NCBI RefSeq assembly: GCF_000016185.1 | Contig: NC_011420.2 | Span: 4,147,501 to 4,211,500 of the forward strand | Reading direction: 5' to 3' | Source of the DNA: Rhodospirillum centenum SW | GTDB taxonomy: Bacteria; Pseudomonadota; Alphaproteobacteria; Azospirillales; Azospirillaceae | DNA: 64,000 nucleotides | In this document: one piece after another, positions 1-9,773 of the stretch | Position numbering within the stretch: the first letter of the stretch is position 1 | Layout: every line of letters starts with the position of its first letter | Notes under the pieces: model-generated | What the model saw: only the letters and a program-made list of their open reading frames with translations | The model's database searches: none | What the model was told of the DNA's origin: nothing | Translations under genes and position numbers: made by a program

Positions 1-281
1 ATCACCGGCAGCCGCCGCTCCAGGTGCCAGTTCACGGCCAGCGCCGTGGCGGTGGCGGCCATGAAGACCGCCGTGCCCGCCATGATGCCCTGGAGATTGT
101 TGACGACGAAGAACACGGCCAGCGGCCCCGCCTCCAGCAGCAGGCGGAGGAGCGGCGGCAGCGGCCGGCGCGTGGGCAGCGTGCTGCCGGCCGCGCTCCC
201 GGTCGCGCCGGCGGCATGGCCGGAGTCGGGGGCGGAAACGGGCGTGTCGGCGGCGGGTGCGGCGGGGATCGTCTCGGACAT
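1..281 (-). CDS. yciB: Septation protein A / inner membrane protein YciB (3' end cut by window edge)
   Basis: Reading leftwards from an ATG at 281 (upstream purine-rich AGGGGC), the frame stays open to the window edge, so only the first 93 codons are visible. About 45 Ala/Pro-rich residues precede the recognisable part: a hydrophobic helix with LLLEAGPLAVFFVVNN, then an Ala-rich helix ending in NWHLERRLPV. This pattern (Leu-Glu-x-Gly-Pro, FFxxN, then LERRLP) is typical of the YciB/IspZ family, multipass inner-membrane proteins linked to septation and envelope maintenance. It is transcribed divergently from typA. The long N-terminal extension is unusual for YciB, and the true start could be further in. 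Family assignment is by motif memory only. Confidence 0.75.
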   Translation of the reverse strand, partial: MSETIPAAPAADTPVSAPDSGHAAGATGSAAGSTLPTRRPLPPLLRLLLEAGPLAVFFVVNNLQGIMAGTAVFMAATATALAVNWHLERRLPV

Positions 282-534
282 GCCCCTGATGTAGCGGTCC
301 CGTGCCCGGGCCGCCAGAGCCGATTTCCGCCCCCATCCCGACATCGCCGGGCGCGCCCACGGCCCGGACAGGGCACCCATGCCGGGGTTTGCGCTTCCCG
401 AAACGGGCTCAGGCCGCTATATATCCGCCCGACACCGCCCGGCCCCTGCCTGATGCATGGAGCCGGGCATTTTTCGTGCGCCGCTGCCGTCCCGGCCGGG
501 GACCGCCGCCGCGCCCTGCTTCGGGACGGACCCC

Positions 535-2358
535 ATGGAACTGCGCAATATCGCCATCATCGCGCACGTCGACCACGGCAAGACGACGCTGGTGGACATG
601 CTTCTCAAGCAGTCCGGCTCCTTCCGCGAGCACCAGCAGGTCGCGGAACGGGCCATGGACTCCAACGACCTGGAACGCGAGCGCGGCATCACCATCCTGG
701 CGAAGTGCACCAGCGTCGTCTGGGACGGCACCCGCATCAACATCGTGGACACGCCGGGCCACGCCGATTTCGGCGGCGAGGTCGAACGCATCCTGAACAT
801 GGTGGACGGTGTCTGCCTGCTCGTCGATGCGGCGGAAGGTCCCCTGCCGCAGACCAAGTTCGTGCTGGGCAAGGCGCTGAAGCTCGGCCTGCGTCCCATG
901 GTGGTCATCAACAAGGTGGACCGTCCCGACGCCCGCCCGGACGAGGTCCACAATGAGATCTTCGATCTGTTCGCCGCCCTGGACGCCAATGACGAACAGC
1001 TCGACTTCCCGACCCTGTTCGCCTCCGGCCGCAACGGCTGGGCGATCGAGCACCTGGACGACGAGCGCAAGGACCTGAAGCCCCTGTTCGATCTGGTCCG
1101 CCGCCATGTCCCGGCGCCCAAGGTGGTGGCCGACGCGCCCTTCACCATGCTGGCGACGACGCTGGAGGCGAACCCCTATCTCGGCCGCCTGCTGACGGGC
1201 CGCATCCAGTCGGGCAAGGTCCGCCCGAACATGGCGATCAAGGCGCTGACCCGCGATGGCAAGCTGATCGAGGCCGGCCGCGTCTCCAAGGTTCTGGCCT
1301 TCCGCGGGCTGGAGCGCGTCGGCATCGACGAGGCGGAGGCGGGCGACATCGTGGCGCTCGCCGGCCTGACCAAGGCGACCGTGGCCGACACCATCTGCGA
1401 CACCTCCGTCGAAGAGGCGCTGCCGGCACAGCCGATCGACCCGCCGACCCTGGCCATGACCTTCGGCGTCAACGACAGCCCGCTGGCGGGCCGCGAGGGC
1501 GACAAGGTCACCAGCCGCATGATCCGTGACCGCCTGATGCGCGAGGCGGAGGGCAACGTCGCCCTGCGCATCCGCGAGACGGAGAACACCGACGCCTATG
1601 AGGTGGCGGGCCGCGGCGAGCTTCAGCTCGGCATCCTGATCGAGACGATGCGCCGCGAAGGCTACGAGCTGTCCATCAGCCGTCCGCGTGTGCTGTTCAA
1701 GCCCGATCCCGCCACCGGCCAGCGGCTGGAGCCGATCGAGGAGGTGGTGATCGACGTGGACGAGGAATACTCGGGCGTCGTCGTCAACAAGCTGAACGAG
1801 CGCAAGGGCGAGATGCTGGAGATGCGTCCGTCCGGCGGCAACAAGGTCCGGCTGGTCTTCCACGTCCCCTCGCGCGGCCTGATCGGCTATCAGGGGGAAT
1901 TCCTGACCGACACCCGCGGCACCGGCGTGATGAACCGCCTGTTCCACGGCTATGCCCCGTACAAGGGGCCGATCCAGGGCCGGCGCAACGGCGTTCTGAT
2001 CGCCAACTCCGACGGCGAGGCGGTGGCCTATGCGCTGTGGAACCTGGAGGACCGCGGCCCGATGATGATCGAGCCGGGCTGGAAGGTGTACCGCGGCATG
2101 ATCGTGGGCGAGCACACCCGCGGCAACGACCTGGAAGTCAATGTGCTGAAGGGCAAGCAGCTCACCAACATCCGCACCACCTCGAAGGACGAGGCCGTGC
2201 GCCTGACCCCGCCGATCAACATGTCGCTGGAGAAGGCGCTCAGCTACATCGAGGATGACGAGCTGGTGGAGGTGACGCCGAAGTCCATCCGCCTGCGCAA
2301 GAAGCTGCTCGATCCGAACGACCGCAAGCGCGCCGAGAAGCAGGCCGAGGCGAGCTGA
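535..2358 (+). CDS. typA: Ribosome-associated translational GTPase TypA/BipA
   Basis: A 607-residue protein, the usual length for TypA/BipA. It opens with [18 protein letters not shown] (G1 loop at residues 10-18), followed by the switch I segment ERERGITI, the G3 [14 protein letters not shown] and the G4 NKVD. The C-terminal half has the BipA-type EF-G III/V-like domains, including [18 protein letters not shown] and a C-terminal domain ending in [16 protein letters not shown]. TypA is a cytoplasmic GTPase that binds the ribosome and supports subunit assembly and stress or low-temperature growth. The ATG at 535 was chosen over upstream in-frame codons because family homology starts exactly there. 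A classical terminator follows within 40 bp, so it is probably monocistronic. Confidence 0.97.
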   Translation: MELRNIAIIAHVDHGKTTLVDMLLKQSGSFREHQQVAERAMDSNDLERERGITILAKCTSVVWDGTRINIVDTPGHADFGGEVERILNMVDGVCLLVDAAEGPLPQTKFVLGKALKLGLRPMVVINKVDRPDARPDEVHNEIFDLFAALDANDEQLDFPTLFASGRNGWAIEHLDDERKDLKPLFDLVRRHVPAPKVVADAPFTMLATTLEANPYLGRLLTGRIQSGKVRPNMAIKALTRDGKLIEAGRVSKVLAFRGLERVGIDEAEAGDIVALAGLTKATVADTICDTSVEEALPAQPIDPPTLAMTFGVNDSPLAGREGDKVTSRMIRDRLMREAEGNVALRIRETENTDAYEVAGRGELQLGILIETMRREGYELSISRPRVLFKPDPATGQRLEPIEEVVIDVDEEYSGVVVNKLNERKGEMLEMRPSGGNKVRLVFHVPSRGLIGYQGEFLTDTRGTGVMNRLFHGYAPYKGPIQGRRNGVLIANSDGEAVAYALWNLEDRGPMMIEPGWKVYRGMIVGEHTRGNDLEVNVLKGKQLTNIRTTSKDEAVRLTPPINMSLEKALSYIEDDELVEVTPKSIRLRKKLLDPNDRKRAEKQAEAS

Positions 2359-2395
2359 GCCACGGGCTCCGGTCCGGTCCTGGGTCGGTCTCCGG

Positions 2396-2429
2396 AAAAA
2401 CCCCCGCCCTCACCGGGCGGGGGTTTTTT
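2396..2429 (+). terminator. Rho-independent terminator of typA
   Basis: Stem CCCCCGCCC (2401-2409) pairs perfectly with GGGCGGGGG (2415-2423) around a 5-nt loop. It is preceded by five A and followed by six T, a textbook intrinsic terminator just after the typA stop. Confidence 0.93.
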
Positions 2430-2558
2430 CATCGGGATCATGGTGTCGGATCGATCTCCGCTTCTGCTGTGGGAGAGGGGCTCGCATCTCCATTGAGTCG
2501 GCGGTCCGTTTCGGCCACTGTCTCGCGCGGGGATGGACCAGAGGGCGCGCGGACGGTC

Positions 2559-4064
2559 ATGGATGGACGTTTGCACGGGCGGCTCCTGGATACCGCCGGA
2601 ACGGTGGCGGAAGGCCTGATCGACTGCTTCCTGCCGTCGCCGGTCCGCGACGGCGGAGAGGAACGCGCGCTGGTCCGCTACCGGAGCTGGGTCCGCACGG
2701 CGCTGGTCATCATCCTTGTCTCCGCCGGCTTCGCCGTCGGTTCCCTGTTCTGGGGGGGAGAGTCCGGCTTCGCTGCCTTCCTGGGCTTCCTGCTGTTCAC
2801 CGTCGGCGTGATGGTCCAGCTTCTTGCCATCCGAGACGGCTGGCCGTTGACCCAGGTGCACCTGGCCGCCATCGCCACCATGTCCGTGCTGACCTGGCTG
2901 CTGTCGCAGACGGGCGGCGTCGCCTCACCCTTCACGGTCCTGATGCTGGTCGGGGCCCTGGTCATCAGCAATTTCGGCCGTCCGGGGCTGATCGCCCTGA
3001 TGTTCGGCGTCTTCACGGTCTATGTCCTGCTGGTCTACGCCCTGGGGCAGGCGGGCCTGCTGCCCGCGGCGCCGGAGGTGCAGAGCGACGCCTGGCATCT
3101 GGCGGCGCTGCTGGGGGCGGTCGCGGTCGGGCTGACCGGCAACATCTCCGCCCAGGCGGCCCGGCGTCAGGCCCGCAGCATGCTGCGGCAGGCCCGCGAC
3201 ACCGCGGAGGCCCGTCGCGCCCAGGCGGAGGAAGCCCACCGCGAGGCGGAGGCTGCCCTGGCCATCCTGCGCGCGGCACAGGAGCAGATCGTTCTGCAGG
3301 AGAAGCTCGCCTCCCTGGGCGGGCTGGTCGCCGGGGTGGCGCACGAGGTCAGCGCCCCCGTCGGCATCGTCATCACCGGCATCTCCCAGATCCGCGACGA
3401 GATCGCTGTCCTGCGCGACGCCCTGGCCCGCAACGCCATGACGCCCGCCGACCTGGAGGAATTCCTCAAGACATCGGACGAGCTGTGCCGGCTGATCCAG
3501 GCCAACGGGCGGCGCGCGGCCGACCTGATCGGCGCCTTCAAGGAGGTGGCGGCGGACCAGTCGAGCGAGGGCCGCCGCAGCTTCGACCTTGCCGCCTATG
3601 TCCGCGAGGTGCTGGCCAGCCTGTCGCCGAAGGTGCGGGAGGCCGGGCACCGGGTGGAGGTGGCGATCGAGGACGGGCTGGTGGTGGACAGCTATCCGGG
3701 GCCGCTCGCCCAGGTGCTGACGAACCTCGTGTTGAACTCCCTGTTGCATGGCTATGAGGACGGCAGCGCGGGAACCCTTCGGATCGAGGCGCGGCGGCGT
3801 GGCGGCGGCTGGGTCGAACTGGTCTACAGCGACGACGGCCGCGGTATCCCGCGCGCCCTGTGGCCGCGCATCTTCGAGCCCTTCTTCACCACCCGGCGCG
3901 ACCGGGGCGGCACCGGCATCGGCCTGCACCTGGTCTGGAGCATCGTCACCGGCACCCTGGGCGGTCAGGTGCAGGTGGGCGAGACGCCGACGGGCGGAGC
4001 GCGCTTCGTCGTCCGCTTCCCGTCCATCGCACCCGATCGGCATACGGCCAGTCCCGATCCCTGA
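2559..4064 (+). CDS. Membrane-bound sensor histidine kinase
   Basis: A 501-residue sensor kinase. Residues 45-195 hold about six hydrophobic segments without a large periplasmic loop. Residues 200-250 are an Ala/Arg/Glu-rich coiled coil. The dimerisation/phosphoacceptor box has [18 protein letters not shown], with the phosphorylatable His at 262. The ATPase domain shows an N box ([14 protein letters not shown], 385-398), G1 (DDGRGI, 425-430), F (PFFTT) and G2 (GGTGIGLHL, 450-458). All catalytic motifs are intact. No response regulator is adjacent, so it is an orphan whose signal is unknown. An in-frame GTG at 2469 would add 30 residues; ATG 2559 was preferred, but neither has a strong Shine-Dalgarno sequence. 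It ends in a long hairpin rather than leading into phaA. Confidence 0.88.
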   Translation: MDGRLHGRLLDTAGTVAEGLIDCFLPSPVRDGGEERALVRYRSWVRTALVIILVSAGFAVGSLFWGGESGFAAFLGFLLFTVGVMVQLLAIRDGWPLTQVHLAAIATMSVLTWLLSQTGGVASPFTVLMLVGALVISNFGRPGLIALMFGVFTVYVLLVYALGQAGLLPAAPEVQSDAWHLAALLGAVAVGLTGNISAQAARRQARSMLRQARDTAEARRAQAEEAHREAEAALAILRAAQEQIVLQEKLASLGGLVAGVAHEVSAPVGIVITGISQIRDEIAVLRDALARNAMTPADLEEFLKTSDELCRLIQANGRRAADLIGAFKEVAADQSSEGRRSFDLAAYVREVLASLSPKVREAGHRVEVAIEDGLVVDSYPGPLAQVLTNLVLNSLLHGYEDGSAGTLRIEARRRGGGWVELVYSDDGRGIPRALWPRIFEPFFTTRRDRGGTGIGLHLVWSIVTGTLGGQVQVGETPTGGARFVVRFPSIAPDRHTASPDP

Positions 4065-4067
4065 TTC

Positions 4068-4124
4068 CCCCGATCACCGGAAGGGGCATGGGCGGGCCGC
4101 GGCTGCCCCTTCCGGCGATCGGGG
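4068..4124. terminator. 21-bp near-perfect inverted repeat after the histidine kinase
   Basis: Left arm 4068-4088 and right arm 4104-4124 pair over 21 bp with a single A-C mismatch, around a 15-nt GC-rich loop. It begins 4 nt after the kinase stop codon and ends 90 bp before phaA. There is no T-run on either side, so a factor-assisted or hairpin-only terminator (or RNA 3'-end protection) is more likely than a classical intrinsic one. Confidence 0.6.
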
Positions 4125-4213
4125 CGACGGCGCCTTGCGCAGCACAACCGGCACTCGTAATCTTGCCCCGGGACCGTCTCAACCATAAAGCAACCCACGG
4201 AGCGGAGGACTTA

Positions 4214-5389
<1,176 letters not shown>

Positions 5390-5467
5390 GCCTCACTCCC
5401 GGCGGGGCCGCGGTCCGCGGCCCGCTGTCCAGGTGTCAACCAACCGACCAATCGGGGGGAAACGAAG

Positions 5468-6190
5468 ATGGGACGCGTTGCATTGGTTACCGGCGGTACC
5501 CGCGGCATCGGCGAAGCGATCTCCGTGGCGCTCAAGGATGCCGGTTATTCGGTGGCCGCCAACTATGGCGGCAATGACGATGCCGCCCGCCAGTTCTCGC
5601 AGCGGACCGGCATCCCCGCCTACAGGTTCGACGTCTCGGACTTCGAGGCGGTGCAGGCCGGCGTCGCCCGCGTGGTCAGCGACCTCGGCCCGGTGGAGGT
5701 GCTGGTGAACAATGCGGGCATCACCCGCGACACCACCATCCACCGCATGACCTTCGAGCAGTGGGACGAGGTGATCCGCACCAACCTGACCTCCTGCTTC
5801 AACCTCTCCCGCGCCGTCATCGAGGGCATGCGCGAGCGCGGCTTCGGCCGCATCGTCAACATCGGCTCCGTCAACGGCCAGGCCGGGCAGTACGGCCAGG
5901 TCAACTACGCCGCCGCCAAGTCCGGCCTGCACGGCTTCACCAAGGCGCTGGCGCAGGAAGGGGCGGCCAAGGGCATCACGGTCAATGCCATAGCCCCCGG
6001 CTACATCGACACGGACATGGTCCGCTCGGTGCCGCCGAACGTGCTGGAGAAGATCGTCGCCCGCATCCCCGTCGGCCGCCTGGGCAAGGCGGAGGAGATC
6101 GCCCGCGGCGTGCTGTTCCTGGTCGGGGACGATGCCGGCTTCATCACCGGCAGCACCCTCTCCATCAACGGCGGCCAGCACATGTACTGA
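5468..6190 (+). CDS. phaB: Acetoacetyl-CoA reductase
   Basis: A 240-residue short-chain dehydrogenase that reduces acetoacetyl-CoA to (R)-3-hydroxybutyryl-CoA using NADPH. It has the cofactor loop TGGTRGIGEAI near the N terminus, NNAG at 81-84, and the catalytic tetrad N106, S134, Y147, K151 (YAAAK). It ends with the FabG/PhaB-type SINGGQHMY. GGGGGAAACGAAG upstream is a strong ribosome-binding site. Position directly behind phaA separates it from generic FabG ketoreductases and supports the PhaB call. A 15-bp hairpin follows. Confidence 0.93.
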   Translation: MGRVALVTGGTRGIGEAISVALKDAGYSVAANYGGNDDAARQFSQRTGIPAYRFDVSDFEAVQAGVARVVSDLGPVEVLVNNAGITRDTTIHRMTFEQWDEVIRTNLTSCFNLSRAVIEGMRERGFGRIVNIGSVNGQAGQYGQVNYAAAKSGLHGFTKALAQEGAAKGITVNAIAPGYIDTDMVRSVPPNVLEKIVARIPVGRLGKAEEIARGVLFLVGDDAGFITGSTLSINGGQHMY

Positions 6191-6216
6191 TCCGGCGGAC
6201 CCGTTCCCGCCCGGTC

Positions 6217-6249
6217 CGGACGGCCCCGGGAATTTCCCGGGGCCGTCCG
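6217..6249. terminator. 15-bp perfect hairpin after phaB
   Basis: Arms 6217-6231 and 6235-6249 are perfectly complementary with only a 3-nt loop (ATT). It lies 27 bp after the phaB stop. Only a short, interrupted T-rich stretch follows, so it is a likely but non-canonical terminator of the pha operon. Confidence 0.65.
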
Positions 6250-6299
6250 TCGTTCCGGTCGGTCTTGCGGCGTCCGGCCGGGGCGGCTACTCAGGGGCG

Positions 6300-6758
6300 A
6301 TGACCGCCCCGACGCTCACACTGCCCGTCCACGCCTTCCCCGACCAGCCGCGCGTCGGCGTCGGCTGCATCGTCTGGAAGGGTGACCGAATCCTGCTCGT
6401 CCGGCGCGGCAAGCCGCCGGGGGAGGGGGAGTGGAGCCTGCCCGGCGGCAGCCAGGAGCTGGGGGAGACCCTGGCCGATACCGCGGCCCGCGAGGTTCTG
6501 GAAGAGACAGGCATCGTCGCCCGTCCGACCGGCGTGCTGACGGCGGTGGACAGCATTCTGCGTGACCCGGACGGCCGCATCCGCTTCCACTTCACCATCG
6601 TCAACGTAGAGGCCGACTGGCTCTCGGGCGAGCCGGTTCCCGGCGACGACGCGCTGGAGGCGTGTTGGGCGACAGCCGAGGAGTGGCGGTCGCTGGTGGC
6701 CTGGCCTGCGCTGCTGGAGGTGCTCGATCTCGCACGGATGCGGCGGACGCAGGTCTGA
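6300..6758 (+). CDS. Nudix hydrolase
   Basis: A 152-residue protein with a complete Nudix box: G-x5-E-x7-REVLEETG, in the stretch GSQELGETLADTAAREV and on to LEETGIV. The enzyme hydrolyses a nucleoside diphosphate linked to another moiety, using Mg2+ held by the box glutamates. The start is ATG 6300, because the upstream reading frame runs through the phaB terminator. The fold and size resemble ADP-ribose or NUDIX-like 8-oxo-(d)GTP pyrophosphatases, but substrate cannot be read from the sequence. It is a stand-alone gene, 72 bp before the EamA transporter on the same strand. Confidence 0.88.
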   Translation: MTAPTLTLPVHAFPDQPRVGVGCIVWKGDRILLVRRGKPPGEGEWSLPGGSQELGETLADTAAREVLEETGIVARPTGVLTAVDSILRDPDGRIRFHFTIVNVEADWLSGEPVPGDDALEACWATAEEWRSLVAWPALLEVLDLARMRRTQV

Positions 6759-6830
6759 CCGGCCGGGCGACGGGGCGTTCCCTGTGCGCCCCCCCTTGCG
6801 GGTGTCGCGGTGCCCGCGTACCACCATGGC

Positions 6831-7736
6831 ATGTCCAGCCCCGCCGCCGTCCTCTCGCCCGCCGCCCCTGCCATCCGCCGCGCCACCCTGATCGGTGCGA
6901 CGGCCGTCCTGCTCTGGGCGACTCTCGCCACGCTCACCTCCTTTGCTGGCCCGGTGCCGCCGTTCCAGATGGTGGCGATGAGCTTCGGCATCGGCGGCAT
7001 CACGGGCCTTCTGGTCCAGATCGTCCGCCGCCGGCCTCTGTCGCAGGCGCTGTTCCAGCCGCTGCCGGTCTGGCTGCTGGGGGTGGGTGGTCTGTTCGGC
7101 TACCATTTCTTCTACTTCATCGCCATGCGTACTGCGCCGGCGGTGGAGGCGAACCTCATCAACTATCTCTGGCCGCTGTTCATCGTCCTGTTCTCCGGCC
7201 TGCTGCCGGGCGAGCGGTTGGGGCGCGCCGCGCTCGCGGGGGCTGCGGCCGGGCTGGCGGGCACGCTGCTGCTGGTCGGCGGCGGGGCCGAGGCGGGGGA
7301 GATGGGCGGCGGCCACTGGGCCGGGTACCTGTCGGCGCTGGCCTGCGCCCTGATCTGGTCGGCCTATTCCGTGGCGATGCGCCGGCACGGCGAGGTGCCG
7401 ACGGAGGCGGTGACCGGGTTCTGCCTCGGCACTTCGGTGCTGGCCGCCCTCTGCCACCTGCTGTTCGAGGTGACGGTGTGGCCGCAGGGGGCGGCCTGGC
7501 TGGTGGTGCTGGCGATGGGGCTGGGGCCGCTCGGCATCGCCTTCTTCGTCTGGGACTACGGCATCAAGCGTGGCGACATCCAGACCCTTGGGGCGCTCAG
7601 CTATGCCGCCCCGCTGCTCTCCACGGCACTGCTGATCGCGCTCGGCCGCGGCGAGCCGACGCCGACCCTGGGGCTGGCCTGCCTGCTGATCGTCGGTGGC
7701 GCCGTCATCGCCGGCCGCGGCCTCGCCCGCGGATAG
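6831..7736 (+). CDS. EamA/DMT-family exporter (YddG-like)
   Basis: A 301-residue, highly hydrophobic protein with about ten transmembrane helices in two EamA repeats. Features such as AVEANLINYLWPLFIVLFS and ALIWSAYSVAMRRHGEVPT resemble the aromatic amino acid/drug exporter YddG subgroup. It would act in the inner membrane to export a small metabolite. ATG 6831 is preferred to a GTG 21 bp upstream; neither has a clear Shine-Dalgarno sequence. Its stop codon sits inside a 16-bp palindrome, and it converges on the methyltransferase gene 24 bp away. Substrate is inference only. Confidence 0.82.
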   Translation: MSSPAAVLSPAAPAIRRATLIGATAVLLWATLATLTSFAGPVPPFQMVAMSFGIGGITGLLVQIVRRRPLSQALFQPLPVWLLGVGGLFGYHFFYFIAMRTAPAVEANLINYLWPLFIVLFSGLLPGERLGRAALAGAAAGLAGTLLLVGGGAEAGEMGGGHWAGYLSALACALIWSAYSVAMRRHGEVPTEAVTGFCLGTSVLAALCHLLFEVTVWPQGAAWLVVLAMGLGPLGIAFFVWDYGIKRGDIQTLGALSYAAPLLSTALLIALGRGEPTPTLGLACLLIVGGAVIAGRGLARG

Positions 7737-7745
7737 CGCTATCCG
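7730..7745. repeat. 16-bp perfect palindrome at convergent gene ends
   Basis: CGGATAGCGCTATCCG is self-complementary without a loop and contains the TAG stop of the exporter gene. It lies between two convergent genes, so a small shared 3'-end structure is the simplest reading. Confidence 0.5.
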
Positions 7746-7759
7746 GCCCGGGCGGGAGG

Positions 7760-8515
7760 CTATTCCTCCGGCTGGCGGTGGCTCGCACTGCGGCCGAAGA
7801 CCGGCCGGGCGGCGGGGGCCAGCAGGCGGCTGCGTTCCGGCGCCTTCACCCGGCCGGCCGAGGCGTAGATCTGTTTCGACGCCTCCACCACGATCACCCC
7901 GGCGAAAGCCTTGAACCAGCGCGCGCCGATCTCCTCCCAGGCGCCGGCGCCGGCCAGCAGGAAGCGCGACCGCGCCGGCGGCATGAACAGCGCGCAGCTT
8001 TCCTTCTCCGGGACGAACAGGTTGGCGCGCAGCGTCTTCTTGAGCTGGGAGGAGGAGTAGGGGGAGCCGTTGCCGAACGGCGTGCGGTCGGACCGGGCCC
8101 AGATGCTGCGCCGGTTCGGCACGATGGCGATCAGGCGGCCGCCGCCCGCCAGCACGCGCCAGACCTCACGCAGCATCGGGCGCAGATGCTCGGTGTATTC
8201 AAGCCCGTGGATCAGCAGCACCCGGTCCACCGACATGTCCGGCAGGGGCAGCTCCGCCTCGTCCGTCAGGGTCACCAGCCCCGGCCCCTCCTGCGGCCAG
8301 AACACCACGCCCTGGCTGGCCGGCATCATCGCCAGGACCCGCTCCGCCTCGTCGCGGAACGGTCGCAGATAGGGCGTGGCGTAGCCGATGCCCAGCACCC
8401 GCTGCCCGGTCACGTCCGGCCACAGCTCGCGGACGCGGCGGCGGATCAGCCGCCGCACCACCTGCCCCAGGCTGCCTTCGTAGAATTCGCGCAGATCGAC
8501 GACGTCGCTGTACAT
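7760..8515 (-). CDS. Class I SAM-dependent methyltransferase
   Basis: A 251-residue protein. An N-terminal MYSDVVDLREFYEG segment is followed by a SAM-binding loop QRVLGIGYATPYL (the usual G-x-G-x-G is slightly degenerate), an acidic LPLPDMSVDRVLLIHGLEY motif and LREVWRVLAGGGRLIAIVPN, a typical Methyltransf_11 post-I/motif IV arrangement. Proteins of this kind are common in Alphaproteobacteria, often near the glyoxalase II gene, which is absent here. Substrate is unknown. It is transcribed away from the radical SAM gene, with 112 bp between the two starts. Confidence 0.82.
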   Translation of the reverse strand: MYSDVVDLREFYEGSLGQVVRRLIRRRVRELWPDVTGQRVLGIGYATPYLRPFRDEAERVLAMMPASQGVVFWPQEGPGLVTLTDEAELPLPDMSVDRVLLIHGLEYTEHLRPMLREVWRVLAGGGRLIAIVPNRRSIWARSDRTPFGNGSPYSSSQLKKTLRANLFVPEKESCALFMPPARSRFLLAGAGAWEEIGARWFKAFAGVIVVEASKQIYASAGRVKAPERSRLLAPAARPVFGRSASHRQPEE

Positions 8516-8627
8516 GGCCGCACGCTAGCACGAACGGGTCCGGCCCGGGGAGTGTAAGCGGTCCCGCAACGGACTACCTTTCCCCGGGACTGCCCCTGCG
8601 GGGCCCGCAGCCGCTACGGAAGACCGC

Positions 8628-9602
8628 ATGACCGCCTCCGCCGCCCCCTCCTGCCCGACCGTTGCGACCACGCCGCTGGATCCGGCGAAGTTCCGCGATC
8701 CCGCCGTGACCGCGCGGGGGGAGCGGCGCGCCTGGGTGACATTGGCGGCGTTGCGTACCCTCTGGCTCAACACCGGAACGCTCTGCAACATCGCCTGCGC
8801 CAACTGCTACATCGAATCGAGCCCGCGCAACGACGCGCTGGTTTATCTCGCCCGGGCCGAGGCGAAGGCGTACCTGGACGAGATTGCCGCGGCCGGCTGG
8901 CCGACGCGGGAGATCGGGCTGACCGGCGGCGAGCCTTTCATGAACCGTGATGTCCCCGGCATCCTGGAGGACATTCTGGACGGCGGCTTCCGTGCCCTGG
9001 TCCTGACCAACGCCATGCGGCCGATGCAGCGGCACCGGGCAGCACTCCTGCGTCTGCGCGACCGGCACGGGGCGCGGCTGTCGCTGCGGGTCTCTCTCGA
9101 CCATTACGGCCGGGCCGTGCATGAGGCGGAGCGGGGACCGGGCTCCTGGGAGCCGGCGCTGCGCGGGCTGGTCTGGCTGGCCACCAACGGTTTCGACGTC
9201 TCCGTCGCCGGGCGCGATCTCCCGGGCGAAGGAGAGGACCGGCTCCGCGCCGGCTATGCCCGGCTGTTCGCGGATCTGGGACTCGGCATCGATGCCGCCG
9301 ATCCCGCCCGCCTCGTCCTCTTCCCCGAGATGGATGCCCGCCGCGACGTGCCGGAGATCACGGAAGCCTGCTGGGGCATCCTGGGGCGGAGCCCGGACCA
9401 GATGATGTGTGCCGGCAGCCGTATGGTCGTGAAGCGCAAGGGTACGGACCGGCCGACGGTCGTCGCCTGCACCCTGCTGCCCTACGATCCGCGCTTCGAT
9501 CTCGGCCCGACGCTGGCGGGGGCACACGGGCCGGTGGCGCTCAACCATCCCCATTGCGCCAGATTCTGCGTTCTGGGCGGAGCATCGTGCAGCGCCGGCT
9601 GA
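8628..9602 (+). CDS. Radical SAM protein of unknown function
   Basis: A 324-residue protein. The 4Fe-4S binding motif CNIACANC, of the CxxxCxxC type (residues ~49-56), is followed by GLTGGEPFMN (SAM amino-group contact) and a beta-barrel order typical of radical SAM enzymes. The C-terminal third carries additional Cys residues (ITEACWG, MMCAGS, VACTLL, then HCARFCVLGGASC), suggesting a second Fe-S cluster as in SPASM/Twitch enzymes. No precursor peptide, maturase partner or transporter lies beside it, so the substrate is unknown. It is divergent from the methyltransferase at 7760-8515. Start ATG 8628 was chosen from the upstream TAC GGAAGACCGC context. Confidence 0.85.
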   Translation: MTASAAPSCPTVATTPLDPAKFRDPAVTARGERRAWVTLAALRTLWLNTGTLCNIACANCYIESSPRNDALVYLARAEAKAYLDEIAAAGWPTREIGLTGGEPFMNRDVPGILEDILDGGFRALVLTNAMRPMQRHRAALLRLRDRHGARLSLRVSLDHYGRAVHEAERGPGSWEPALRGLVWLATNGFDVSVAGRDLPGEGEDRLRAGYARLFADLGLGIDAADPARLVLFPEMDARRDVPEITEACWGILGRSPDQMMCAGSRMVVKRKGTDRPTVVACTLLPYDPRFDLGPTLAGAHGPVALNHPHCARFCVLGGASCSAG

Positions 9603-9632
9603 GGTAACGCGCACGGGTTGCACACCTGCAAT

Positions 9633-9683
9633 CTGTGACATGCAAGTCATACTGTCATCAAATCGTCAATCCCCGGACATATT
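9633..9683 (+). promoter_or_regulatory. Pho-box-like direct repeats and -10 element before the porin
   Basis: CTGTGAC (9633-9639) and AAGTCAT (9644-9650) are 11 bp apart. CTGTCAT (9652-9658) and TCGTCAA (9663-9669) are also 11 bp apart. CTGTCAT-N4-CTGTCAT with 11-bp periodicity is the known PhoB-binding consensus; here the second copies are degenerate. CATATT at 9678-9683 lies 8 bp further on, about where a -10 box sits in PhoB-activated promoters. The downstream gene belongs to the phosphate-porin family, which supports the reading. Confidence 0.5.
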
Positions 9684-9773
9684 GGACTCGTCCGCCACGC
9701 GGTTTCGGTTACGCTTCTTCTGCATCCGCCCGTTCGGGCCACGGCCATAACAACGGTACAGAGGAGGAAGCGC

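Noticed and set aside
409-2115. A 568-residue minus-strand frame opposite typA
   Set aside because: Same antisense artefact; composition is His/Ala/Asp/Gln-rich and typA is complete on the other strand.
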